A stretch of DNA of 64,000 bases. Source: Guadua angustifolia (lineage: Eukaryota; Streptophyta; Magnoliopsida; Poales; Poaceae). The DNA lies in the NCBI GenBank assembly GCA_036346375.1, contig CM070501.1, positions 38,274,539 to 38,338,538 of the forward strand, given 5' to 3'. Every line of letters begins with the position of its first letter. Within the stretch, counting starts at the first letter, position 1. The notes under the pieces were generated by a model that ran no database searches, was not told where the DNA came from, and worked only from the letters and a program-made list of their open reading frames with translations. The position numbers were made by a program, and so were the translations under genes. Of the stretch, positions 9,983-22,900 are shown one piece after another.

Positions 9983-12591
9983 CTACGGGGATGGGAAGCA
10001 CGCCTCGCTGTCGAGGATGGCCGCCTTGAGCTCCCGCTGTATCGACGCCCTCACCGGCGATGCCACCAATTCCTCCCACACCGACCCCGCGCCGTCCGTC
10101 GGGTGCCCGTCCGGGTAGAGCTCGTGCACGCAGTTGGCCTCCTCGTTGATCCTGCTCACCCTGTCCAGCAACCCGATCTCCTGCACGTCCACCAGCAGCC
10201 TGCTGTCGCCGTCCTTCCATCCTATCAACTGCACGCGCCAACACGCACAGAAAACGTACGTCTCAAACTAATATCAGTGGGTATGTATGCTCACTGAACC
10301 TGATCGGTGCAGAGGAGATGTCATGGTTTCTCTGACCTTTGCGCCGGCGATGGTGTTGGTGCTGTAGAGCCGGGCGTTGTCGACGAGATCGCAGTACGTC
10401 CGGAAGGCGCCGGCGAATCGCTTGTGGGACTTCAGCTGCGAGTTCACCCTCACAGCTCTTCCGGATATGATGGCTCGTCTGATCCCCCTGACGACGGCGA
10501 GGTAGGCGTCGCAAATGATGCCGACGAGCTCGATGCGGTAGGGCTTCCTCGCCCTGGGCCCGCTCTGCTGCTCGCCGGCGCCATCCTCATCGACTGGCTC
10601 CCAGTACTGCTCGGTTGTCGTACCGTCGGCGGCCACCTTGTAACCGACCCCCATGCGGTACCGCTGCCGGTGCACGGACCGCGCCATGGCGATGGTCTGC
10701 AGCACGAACGGCTCCCACGACAGCGTGCCGTCCATGATCACGTCCCGCCCCTCATTCAGAGCCGTAACCAGCAGCGACGCCGCCGCGTCCGTCGACGATT
10801 GGTGCACCTGCATGCACGCGCCATTGCTCTGGATCAGCGATCCGTGTGCGTCGAGCATGCATTGCGATTGCGACACAAGACCGGTTTCGGTGTACCAGCT
10901 CGGCAGTCTGCATCATGTCGTTGTGGTGGCCTCGCGAGCTGATGGCTTGGTACATGACGTCAGACTCCTTGAACGCGTCGGCCTCCACAACCACCGCGCT
11001 CGCCGCCGCGCCGGACCAGAACACCCTGCACGTACACGAACATTTGCACGGTGCTCAGTAAAATCGTGCTTGATTCTGGGATGTGAAGGACACGAACGAC
11101 TCACTCCTTCATGATCTGCTTGAGAACAGTGCTCTTGCCGGCGCCCATGCCGCCGCCCATCAGGAGCAGGACCGGGCTGCGGTCTCTGTGGGCCGCAGGG
11201 ACCATCACGTCGGTGCACGGCTGGTTGTCGTAGCAGCTTATCCCGATAGCCTTTAGCTCCTCCATCAGCGTGGAGAACAGCCTAGTCACCTTCAGCTCTC
11301 TTGTCACCCTCTCAAACCTCATCTTCCTGTTGCGCAACAAAAAACCAAGGTTCAGATTTCATTTCTTCGGTTATAATAAGACCAATTTTTTTATTTATTC
11401 TTGCACGGATCAATGGATCATAGTTACCTAGTGGCCTCTAGTACCATGCTTTTGAGCTTTTTTCTAGGCTGCTCTGCTGTTAACACCTAGGCAAGTGAGC
11501 CCAACATTATTATACAGGACATATAAGAACAATTCAATGATCGACAAATGAGTAAGAGGACATATTTCCAGCCTCTACCTGCGTGATTACGTGAGTGGCA
11601 CATTTCCAATGGAAGGAAAAGTACCCAAGTATGCATTTGTCTAGCTCCTCGATCAACTTAACGAGCAGAGCGTCTGGGTTCATGTTGTTATGGAAGAATG
11701 CAAGTAAATTTTGCTCATAACCCTCGCTCTTGTTCAGATAATTGTATGCTAGTGTACAAAGGTGGGGGCACTCGTTCAAATCCTCAAACCCGATTTGCCT
11801 GGCTGAAAAAGACGAAAAATTCTTATCAGCATTGATCCGGCCAGTTCCCAACATTGTGTTTACATTCCTTATATTTATCATGATGAATAATTAATGTAAA
11901 CAACAAAGTCACAAAGGTGCGCGGCTAACACACAACATTGATTTTTTGAGATGAAACACAAAACATTGACGCGGTTGAAAACTTAAAAAACATTATGCAC
12001 CATGCTAAACTATGCATGCCAAGTTATATAAGTTAATATATATTCAGCTGGGGAAAGAAAGTTGAGAACTGGAGTATAATATGTACTATTAAAAATATCA
12101 TACAAAGTTATTACTATTAGGGAAGATTTGAGGAGGAAAATAGGTCAATTAATGTGAAAAAAAATCATTTAGGGAATAAGGGAAAAGGTTCGAATGCAAA
12201 ACTCCGTGCATTAAATCCGACATAGGGCAAATTCTGGACTTCGGATATGTTGCATCCAGAGTTTTTTCCCCCTCTACAACGTGTTCCCTTCTCTTTCTGT
12301 CTTTGCTTCGTGTTGCAACTTACAAATGAAAAGCTGGTCCTCACGATATCAGAATACGCGAAAAATTCCATTCGTGCTGCAGAATTGTCCGCTCAAGGCC
12401 TAACTTAATCGGAAAAACGGCAAAGCCTATTCTATTCGCCGTAATAAACGTAAGCTACATTTACAAGGAGAAAATAACGTAAGGCGATCAAGAACCGTAC
12501 CAACGTATTGCGCGAACCTCTCGATCTCGTGGACGCGGCCGGCGTGGGACACCACCAACCGCGGAACCACCGTCGCGATGTTGTCCTTCAT
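9983..12591 (-). CDS. Plant zeta-toxin-domain P-loop protein, six exons, intact
   Basis: Exons on the minus strand: 12591-12501, 11802-11579, 11322-11105, 11025-10896, 10807-10337, 10228-9983. All introns are GT/AG, and the sum is 1380 bp, exactly 460 codons with stop. The start is the ATG at 12591 (MKDNIATVVPRL). The central domain has a Walker A motif GGGMGAGKST in exon 3, followed by an acidic EADAFKESD segment, and exon 5 holds the conserved block ALNEGRDVIMDGTLSWEPFV. This is the zeta-toxin/ATPase fold known as a UDP-sugar kinase in bacteria. The plant members are nucleotide-binding proteins of unresolved role, not secreted toxins. The exon-3 acceptor was chosen at GGAAG because CAACAG four bases upstream would shift the frame. 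The flanking intact gene upstream is on the same strand. Codon use is GC-rich in the kinase part and AT-rich in exon 2. Confidence 0.88.
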
Positions 12592-12806
12592 CTTTTATCG
12601 CCTTCTTCTCCGTCCGGCAGCGTCAGGCGGCCGTGAGGACGATCGAACAGAACAGTGCCGCGATGGCGATCGAACAGAATAACTCAGAGCAGTATCTAGA
12701 GCACCAGTCCATGCATCTATCGCCAGGGACTGTACGACATTAATGTTTGTGCAACTTGGGGAAGAAAGTGTGTGTTAGTCTTTTGAGATGCAAGCTTGAG
12801 GCCAGA

Positions 12807-12840
<34 letters not shown>

Positions 12841-13937
12841 AAAGGGTGCGGAGCGGAGGTGGAAGCGCGGAAGGAAAGCATGCATAGGCGGGCGGGGAAG
12901 TGCATGGCAAACTGGCAAATGTGTGTGTCTGTCCTAATCAATAGTACTAACTATAAAAAATATCCATGTCATTTATAGATAGCATATAGACAACCTCTTC
13001 AATAGATTAGCTATAGCATTATCTATAAAATTAAATATTAACTCACATGTAATAGATAATAAGTGTCTTGGAATCAGTTATAACCTGACTATACATTAGC
13101 AGCCGGTCTATATCTCTCCTCATTTTTTCTCTTCCACCTAAGCAAAATACTGAGATGGTACGCTTATAACTAGCTGAAGTGGCATCATTGGAGATGCCCT
13201 AAACACCGGTGACAGGGAGAAACTATCACCCTATTGGGGTTAGCTTTGATCATGTCTCGAACCGAAATAGAAGACACGAACGTTTTTAATACGACCTAGG
13301 GCCGCACGAACGGTACGGCAGGTGGAGATTAGCGGGCCGGCAGCTGGAGCGCCACCACGCGACGCACGCGTCGAATCGAACGGATCGGGAGCACGGGACA
13401 ATGGTACGGTAGAACTCCACTGACATCACAAACTAGAATATGGCGGCCATGCCAACATCACAAACTAGAATATGGCGGCCATGCCAACGTATCGTCTCGT
13501 CTGGCTCTTCCACATGAAACGAAGAAACATCGATCTTTTTCTACCATTACCATTCAGCTTTCACTCGAGACAGTACTGTGCATTTTTGCCAAGACAAGAG
13601 GCAGGTAAAGAAAGAAAAGACACTGGTGAACACCGAACAGTCAACTTATTTTAAGGAAGTATAGTTAACAGTTGTACAGTTGTACAATTCTGTTAGTAGC
13701 TTCCTATTTACAGAGAGGATTTTCATACAATCACTCGTCCCATCGTAAAATCAAATCATACACTAGCATAAGTACTGATACGTGACTAAGGATGGGGAAC
13801 GTAGCAATCTCAGTACAGAACTTAGTCTCACCAATAATAATGCTGCATCACTGGCGTTTCCAGATCAGACACTATATGGCAAGACAGAAACCTCCATATG
13901 TTGCTGCCACCAGGTGGTGTTGTTGGCTCGTTCCATT
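12592..13937. other. Intergenic region between two minus-strand genes
   Basis: Upstream region of the zeta-fold gene, then the 3' flank of the next gene. It holds an (AG)n microsatellite (12810-12837), a MITE-like AT-rich stretch at about 12945-13200 ending TTGGAGATGCCCTAA, and a 32-bp tandem duplication (13423-13486, core ACTAGAATATGGCGGCCATG). No further gene is visible. The end near 13938 is the 3' UTR of the Plus-3-like gene. Confidence 0.55.
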
Positions 13938-16900
13938 TTAAAAATGAAGGAGCTCCCTTTCTCTCATCTTCATATTAAGTTCTTCTTTTGACGGTAGTTT
14001 CCAGCCACCCTTCACAGCAGCAGACCACCATGCCTTCAGCTCATCCTAGAAAATATAAAATTCGTCATCTACATAAATTACTACTGCTGATTGATGATGC
14101 CAAAAACCATTTCATATCATTGAGAACTAATATATAAGAACTGTAGGAAAAGCAGGGTAGAGCTCTTCTGTATGAGCAAATGAAAGCAAAGAAATTAGGG
14201 AACTGTATGTACTTTCTATGACGTAAGCACCAGATCACTCAGATTTCGCTCAGCATCAACATTTTCCTTTGTTTTACACAGGATAAAGATTAACTTATTG
14301 TTAATAATTTTGCATGTACCAGCAGCATATGGTCTCTTCAAACTGAAAGCACATATTGGCATCCAAATCTGCAACCACTAATTATGGCGACTCACATCTA
14401 GTATTTTAGGATTTGAAAATGTACGCTAGATAAATCCTAATAAGATTAGGATTTCTACTTTCTTTCAGAGTAGGATCCTCAATTGCTTTGGAGGACTAAA
14501 GGGGCTATATAAACCTATAGGGTGATCATGAAGAATCTAAGCAACCAATAAGCCACAAACTAACTCATCCAAAGCAAGAAGTACACGAGAGAATTACAGG
14601 CTTGGATATTCTTTAGCATTAAATTCCTATATGGGTCAAGGATCCGAGAGTTCTAAAAGGTTCGAGATGTTGTGAAAGAGAAACAATCTCTTGTACACTT
14701 TTGAGGTTATGCTTAAAGAATTTGCGGACGGCTTGACCAAATCTCTCTCTCTCTCTCTCTCTCTCGTCGTGGTTGCTTCAACATCATTATTTTGGTTCTC
14801 TCTATGAGATTCTTTTTTTTCATTTTTGAGACCGTAAACACTTGTGCTGTATCTCATAAAACTTTGATCCGATTCGGGGACTGCTACGCATAAGAAGGAA
14901 TATCAGTGTAATAGCAACAGTAGCAGAACAGCTCTGGATTGAGAATAAGGCCAACACAGATGCTCATCACTCCAAGGATAGTGGAGTTACCAAACAGCTA
15001 CTAAATCCTAATGTCATGACTTTACGAGTATGTACACTAATATAGAAAGGCTTACATTAGACGCCTCAACACAGACGGTTAAGAAAAACCGTTTGTGATA
15101 AGTGTTAGCGAAATCTTCTCTTTTCAGTTTAGAATTGTAATCTTCTGTATTTTAGTTTTGCTTTCAGTTGCTCTCTGCCAGTCTAGCTTCTCCTTTAGCC
15201 AGCATACAGTTTTACTTTTCAGGATTCTGTTTTGGCTTGAGATAGCGCAGAATACGCTTAACCAAGGCAAGATGAACTTCACGGGGGTCATGCATAAAGA
15301 GACAGGCTTGTTGAACTGCATAGCAGATATCTGATGGCTCGTTGGCTCGATACAAGGCCCGTTGGGTAGTCCGTGGCTACTCTCAACAACCGGGTATTGA
15401 TTATGACGAGACCTTTAGTCCTGTCGTCAAACCAGCAACAATACGGATCATTCTTAGCATTGCTATATCCAGAAGCTGGCCCGTTCGTCAAATGGATGTC
15501 AAAAATGCCTTTCTCAATGGCACTCTTAATGAAACAGTATACTGTGAGCAGCCCTCCGGGTTTATTGACTCTGCGCATCCTCATCATGTATGTCGCCTGA
15601 TTAAATCTCTCTATGGACTCAAGCAAGCACCACGTGCCTGGTACCAGAGGTTTGCCACCTATATCACTTCCTTGGGCTTCTCCGCTGCTGTTTCCGACAC
15701 TTCTCTATTTGTGTTTCATTCTGGAGATCAGACTGCCTACATATTGCTCTATGTTGATGACATCATTCTCACTGCTTCCTCCAGTGCCCTTTTGACACGC
15801 CTGACTTCTGCCATGCACAGTGAGTTTTCTATGACCGATCTCGGGGATCTTCATTATTTCCTTGGCATTTTGGTTCACAGATCTTCTACTGGCATGTTTC
15901 TCTCCCAACGCCAATATGCCGTTGATCTTCTTCGGCGAGCCGGTATGAGTGATTGCCATGCCACCTCCACCCCGGTTGACACGCAGTCCAAGCTATCTGC
16001 CACTGCTAGTCCTCCGATTCTTGATCCTTCAGATACCGCAGACTTAGCTTGCTCTCCAATACCTCACTCTGACTCGCCCAGACATCTGCTATGCAGTTCA
16101 ACAAGCCTGTCTCTTTATGCATGACCCCCGTGAAGTTCATCTTGCCTTGGTTAAGCGTGATTCTGCGCTATCTCACCAAGCACCTCGATTTTGGCTTACA
16201 TCTCTCACCACCTCACCGCCCACTCTCACCGCCTACTCGATGCCGATTGGTGGTTGTCCCGACTCTCGGCGCTCCACTTCAGGATATTGTGTCTACCTTG
16301 GTGACAATCTCATTTCTGGTCTTCCAAAAGGTAGCCATGAGCCTCGTTCAAGCCGAGGTCAATACCGTCAGATTGCCAATGCTTTGTGGTGAATGTCATG
16401 GATCCGCTAACTTCTCTGCGAACTACATTCTCTCTTCAACGTGCACCGCTTGTATTCTGCGATAACGCCAAGATCGCTTTACATGATCGCCAACCTCGTT
16501 CAAAGACAAACGCACCAAACATATCGAGATTGACATTCATTTTGTGCGAGAAGGTTTCTCTTGGTCATGTGCGTGTCTCGCATGTGCCGGCCAACTCTCG
16601 GCCACGACATAATGACCAAAGGGCCGCCGTCAAGTCTGTTTCTTGAGTTCGATCCATCTTGGCGTTGGAAGCCTCCCCACGCGATCATGTGGGTGTTAGC
16701 GAAATCTTCTTTCGATTTAGAATTGTAATCTTCAGATTTTAGTTTTGCTTTCGATTGCTCTCTCGCCATCTAGCTTCTCCTTTAGCCAAGATACGCTTTT
16801 ACTTTTCAGATTCTGCTTTTGGCTTGTCTAGGGTTGAGTCTTCTCTGCAGGCCGATACTTGTATAAATATATTGGGCAAGCACAGGCCTTAAGCTGTGCA

Positions 16901-19900
16901 GGGGTTTTCCCCATTCAACCTTCTCTCTCTCTTTCAATAAGGAACATTACTGACGGTTCTATAGTGAAACCGTCAGTGAGATAATCACAGGCGGTACTCT
17001 TCATAAATCGTCAATGATATACATCAATATCACAAATGGTTTTAGTTAAAGTTTTAGTTAAAAAATCATCTGCGACGGTTTTAAATACGAACCGTCTGTG
17101 ACAAGTTCACATCACAGACGGTTCTAACTACGAACCATCTATGATATGAACTCAGACTACTATATAAACATACCGATAGAGATTCGTAGTGCAAACCCAT
17201 GTGTTTCGTCTCCCACAAACCTTAGTCCCCTGGCAATTCTGCTCCTACGCGAACCCCGGCAACCTCCTCGATCGGCATCCTCCTCCCCGGCACTCCTCTC
17301 ATTCGGCATCCTCCTCCTCGTCATCCGTGGGGCCGACAACGGCCATCCCGCAAGCATGAGGCTGTAGGGGCGACGACGACCATCCTGGCCACAAGCACCT
17401 TCTCCGTCGACGACCTGCTCCTCCCTGTCGGTGACCTCCTCCCCGTTGGTGAGTTGTGTACGAACCTAATATTGTAGTTGTGAAATCATATGTGACTCAA
17501 GTGTTTGTAGTATGCTTGAGCAGGGTATGTATCCTATAACTCATAAGAGCACAAGGAGGGTGAATAGCATTTTGAGTTTGTGATTGATGATTGGCCGATA
17601 ATCCTCATATCTATGCTAAAATCTGGTGGTGTGTTGTGCTAGCTGTTATGTGTTAAGAAGTGTATGATTGTATTGTTATTTGCCACAATGAGTAGATATG
17701 CATGCATTATGTATACTTTTGTGACCGAGTGGTATATGATATAGAGAGTTTCCCCCTGAGCACTAAGATTATGATATGCAAATATGTACTGATGTTTTGA
17801 AACCTATAGAGAGAGAGTAGATTTTTATATAGATGAGTCCTTAAATTCTGAAAATGTGGAAGTGCTGGTAGTGAGTAATGTAGGCATTTAGAAGATAGGA
17901 CGATTGATTGTTTTGGGAAAGATGTCAATGTTTTATATATTTGGGACAGGAGCAATATTCAATACTTGAAATCTGATGAGTCCATACTTAGGACAGAAAA
18001 TTTGTTAACCTTGCATTATTGTTTTTATAAATTCATAAATGAGTGTTATTCATAGAAAAAGGGATTGTGACTATCATGAAAAGGATGGACAATATTGTTG
18101 TTACATATCTTGATTATGATAGTGTATATGTATTTTGGCCTCTATGCTATTTTGGCATTTTATTCTTTCAAGTGCATAATATAGTCAAGTTGGACGGTTG
18201 ATAAAGGGCTCATTTTGTAATATTGCCTGAAGACATGAAGAAAGCTGGTAGTGTGGCATGCTTTACCTGTGGCAAAACTTATACTGCCACAGCACACAAA
18301 ATTCTGGTTTCTGATGAATTAGTCTGGTTAGAGGTTACATAAGGAGTAAGAATGCTTTTGACTAATATGGTTAATATCATGGCTGAGTATCTCATGTCAT
18401 CTTACTGAGATTTATAACATTTTATGGTTAATATCATAGCTGAGTATCTCATGTCATCTTACTGAGATTTATAACATTTTATCCTTCTTGTCCTTTCTTG
18501 CACGTGCTTAGCAAAAGAATATCAACATTAATTGCAAATTCAGTATTGCATTGATTTCATTGAAGCTAAACACCTAATTCATTATAAGATATTGTTAAAA
18601 GGCTGCATTTTCCATGTGGTAAAAATAGATCGACGACGTAGAAAAGCTGTTAGAAACTAAACTTGAGGTGGATATCAAACAACTGAAGGGGAAGTCTGAG
18701 ATAACAGAAAAGATTTATGAGATGAAATGAGAACTGAAAGACATAGATGATCGCTTGCAAGATATCGAATCCCTTAACACGGCACTCATCAGTAAAGATC
18801 GTAGGGCAAATGTAGAGCCAAAAGAAATCAAAGTTGAGTTTATAGAGGTAATATAGAGGTTTCTAGTACTGAATTCGATGTGGTTACTGATAATATACCA
18901 AGACACCCTTTTCACAACAACATGATCACTTTTAATTTGTAGGTAATAAGAGATATGACTGGAGATCAATCTGTTATTTGTGTCAAACAAATCGGCACTA
19001 TACTGAAGTTGTAGAACTTCAGAGAGAACCGAGAAGCCTCTGTTGTGAAAGCTATGGCACATATGAGGACAGACATGAAAAAACCCTAAGGTCTTCTTGT
19101 CTTGAACTATTAAATAATGTGGTTTCTCAATGTACGTTTGTTGATATTTGTAGTATATATCATATTTTGTTAATTCATTATCACCTGAACTATGAAATAT
19201 TTCGTTATCGTATTTATAGTATCGTATTTGTGGTAAGGTCTTCTTGTCTTGAACTATAAAATAATGTTTTTTCCCTACCTCTCTTGGCAGGACCACACTG
19301 GTCCTATTCCTGCACAAGACTACAGTGAAAATAGACCACCTATGGTATCCTCATTTGGGATGAGAATGAAGTGAAAGATAAATTAAAGCATAACATCTTT
19401 CAGGACGAACTGCTAATAAAATTGGATTTTGCCTTAGATTACATCAACATTAGAATAAGAAAGGTGATGAAAGTACTACAAATGTTTATATTTTAAGACA
19501 TCCTCATCAGACAAGCTGTTGCCTCTATGTATCTAGAATGTTTTGATATTAAATTGCAAAATATATAATTGGTTGTGCCTTATAAATGTCGTTGTAGAAA
19601 TATCTAAGGAGAAAAAAAAATTAAACAACATATACTAATCATGAAAGTTTTGTTAGGAGAGTTAAGAGGAAAAAAACATACCACAGACGGTTCTATTTAA
19701 AAACCATCTATGATAAACTCATATCATAGACGATTCTACTCAAAAACCGTCAGTAATCACACATATCACAGACAGTTCTAGTTGAAAACTGTCTATGATA
19801 TGTGTTTTCACAATTGGTTTTCAAACCGTCTGTGATATGTGTTATGTTATCACTGACACATGATTACAGACAGCCCAGAAAACCATCTGTGATGACGTTT

Positions 19901-22900
19901 TGTAACCATCTGTAATAGCCTTCTATGCGGTATTGGTAATTCATACTCCTACACATATTCTACTATATACTCCTACACAGAGTTCTATATAACACTATAA
20001 ATATATCCCTATAGTCCATAGGAAAAGCAAGAACTTCATTGTAAACATCTTCTCATATAGTGATATTTGCCTTTGTGCGTCCGTAGTTTTTTCCGAAAGG
20101 ATTTTCCATGTTAAATCCTTGTCCCCTATTCCTTTGATCCTATATTTTTGCCGTGCATTTTGTAACAGCCCAGATGAAGATAGGCAGGATCAGTTTAGCC
20201 ACAACGAATAACTATTGAAAACGAATTTTTTGTTTCTCTTTAGCAGCCACATGAACAAGACAACAGTCAACAAACCATAAGTGAAAAAAAAATTTAGTAA
20301 GACTACTATTTTTTCATACATTACCTGATGGAAGTCATGGTTGGATACAAAGCGAGAATCTACTTGGCAAGTTGAATTCCTGATGGTTACAGAAAGGCGG
20401 TTCCTATCCAGTGCTCCTGTAAGAGAAGTCCATATCACTTTTCTCTCTCTTTTTTTAAAAAAATATTTTTCTTTTTCGAAGAAAGGAACACATCACGATA
20501 CAGGCAATCACCAAATTATGCACAAATGTTTAGTCATTTACCATTTATCCGGGCAACATGGTATCCTGTGCCACCTAATGCTTCCTCCCATTTACCAAAT
20601 CGTAGACGCAAGAAAAAGCCATCTAAGGTAGTGTGCATGATCGGTGACCTCAACCATCTGTCAAGACTCAGCAATATAAAGCATCAGCTTTTTGATTATC
20701 AGGATCTTCTCTAATTTGAGTATTTTTCACAATAAACAACACTGAGGGTTATCCCTAGTACATTGATTTGATCGATGGGCATAGCTCTAGAACCCACTAT
20801 AGAGTATATGATTTAGAATTAAATTAGAAAAATATTTCATTAAAACTATAAACAAAAACTATTGCGACAACATATCTGAAAACAATTATAGTTGCAAGGC
20901 ACATGTATTATATATTAGAAGTCATAATACATTTCCCGAGAAGTGCCAATCGGTTTTAAGTAGATGTATCGCATGCAGTTTTCTATTAGTATAGATAAAA
21001 TATGTGTAGTTCTTCATAAAAGAAACATTTTTATGTGCTCTTTAGCTAAGGTGAGTTGTCCCGGGTATTTTCTGTGGTACAATCAACCTTATGAACTACC
21101 AGGCAGCAGAAAACAGCAGACAACCGAGACAAAGCTATACGACCGTACATTTACTCCAATGAAATGTTCCTTAACACCAATGTTTAGATGTCCCCCTTTC
21201 TTACGTGGAGAAAATGTTAAGGAATCCCTGAATGCAAGCATGCATGCCGAGATAGAAATTAAAATATTTAACTTAAGGGCTTTACAGGTGATCTGTAAAA
21301 TCCTTTAGAGTACCTTATGATATCTGAGCGAGACAAATGAAGCCTCTGCAAGGCACCAAAAACAGCACTTAATTCATCACAGACATCACTGGACATAATA
21401 CCATAAGTTACGATTTGCTTGTTATCTGGCAGTCTCTCCATGGAATTTGATGCCCCTTCCTCAATTTTTACTCCTATTCCATCAATATCTTCAGCAGATT
21501 TGTTTGCTTCTAAATTATCTTGAGGAGCTACAGCCTTTCCAGCTGTGCTTCGTCCACATTGCTGATGTTCACACTCAGACAAAACATTTCGTCTTAATTC
21601 TTCTTCATTTCCAGTACGTAATTGTTCCTTATCTTTGTCACCTATCCACAAAACTAACCTTCCATCTCCACTAGAAGATTTATGTGTTGTTTGTCTAGCC
21701 TCTAGTCCATCATGATTGCTGTAACTAACATCAAAAGAACTCGTTCTGTGATTACACTCGTTGGGCATTCCGTGATCACATGTGATAGCCAACCGTACTG
21801 CTGAGGTCTTTGCATGTCTGAGTGCATCCAGTCTCTTCGCAAAAATGGAAGCCATTGTTTCTGATTGCTTATGTTCCTCTGGATGCATTGCTGGACATTT
21901 GCTACTTGTCCCGTTGTCACTTCCTTTGCTACTAAAGTACTGTGCATTGTTGAATTCCTTCTCCATATTAAAATTCCGCATAGATGAACAACACAACTTA
22001 TCACCTATACCTTTTGGATCGACAGCACCCAAATCCCTTTTTACATTGCATGGTGTTGCATCCATCAATTCCATTGATGTTTTTGGCAAAAACCGACTTA
22101 CCCACAAGCTTTCTGTGAAATCACATTTATTTCCCATTGCAGCATTTGAAGAGCTGGCATGGAACTCATTTTGTTTTTCTACTAGAGATCTGGAACATGA
22201 CTTACTGAAGTTGGGCAGTTTCAGGTTTCTTTCTGTTCTCAAAGGGAAAATTCCAATTTGATTTTGAAAATTCCCTTTATCATCACCAGAACCCATCTGA
22301 AGGTTGTTGTCAGCAGCTAAAGTCTCAGTAGCTACATCAAGGTTTTCTCTGCCCATGCTAATTTGCTTGTCCAGCATAGAATTGCTACCCTTTAGAGACA
22401 GCATTGGTCTGTTGGGTACACGCTCAGTGCAATTGCTTTCTGATTGATGACAGGTATTTCTTGAAGTTATCATAACATTATGACTATAAATAGATTTAAA
22501 AAGAGAATTGAAGCCAACAGACTGCAGAGGAATGCTGTTGTTGTTTTGAAGTGGCAGAGGATGTGCTGCAAATTCCCCTCCTGTAGTTGCTGAAAACTTC
22601 CGATCAAGTGGAACAGCAGTAGTTTCATTAAACACGGTTAACCCATTTGTGAGGGATGACATCCAGTTAAAAAAAGAGCTACCATTTCTGTGCAACAATC
22701 CTGTGCAAGAACTCTCATTGTCTTCCCTTCTAATTCTTTTATTTCCAGAAGGCATCTCAGTTGCGGAGCATTGCACATGCCTTCGCTTTGGAGCTTTTGT
22801 ACTTGGACAGCTCTCTATGCTCTCATTGCTGTCATCACCCTCTTTTGTGCCGATAACACAATTGCTCTGATCATACATAACCTTTTCTTTGCCCTTCTCA

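Larger units (their letters stand above)
15035..19935 (+). mobile_element. Non-autonomous CACTA (En/Spm) transposon in the intron
   Basis: The left end is CACTAATATAGAAAGGC at 15035. The right end read inward is CAATACCGCATAGAAGGC, a decayed partner terminus. A 3-bp TSD GTA (15032-15034 and 19936-19938) fits CACTA elements. Subterminal repeats of the type CACAGACGGTTN..AACCGTCTGTGAT cluster at 15078-15100, 16945-17130 and 19676-19915. There is no TPase-like ORF. Cargo is a Copia insertion (15103-16936), a GC-rich leader-like segment (17190-17450) and a fragment of an XH-domain gene (18629-19090 and probably beyond). Without the Copia element it is about 3.06 kb. Confidence 0.85.

Noticed and set aside
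9966..11114. Plus-strand ORFs of up to 211 codons opposite the zeta-fold gene
   Set aside because: GC-rich mirror frames of a well-supported spliced minus-strand gene.
10274..11340. Treating the zeta-toxin domain as a bacterial toxin-antitoxin module
   Set aside because: The gene is spliced with plant introns, has no antitoxin neighbour and belongs to a known plant family.
18715..19317. Minus-strand 200-codon ORF in the CACTA element
   Set aside because: It overlies the plus-strand XH-like exons, which match family motifs; the minus frame has none.
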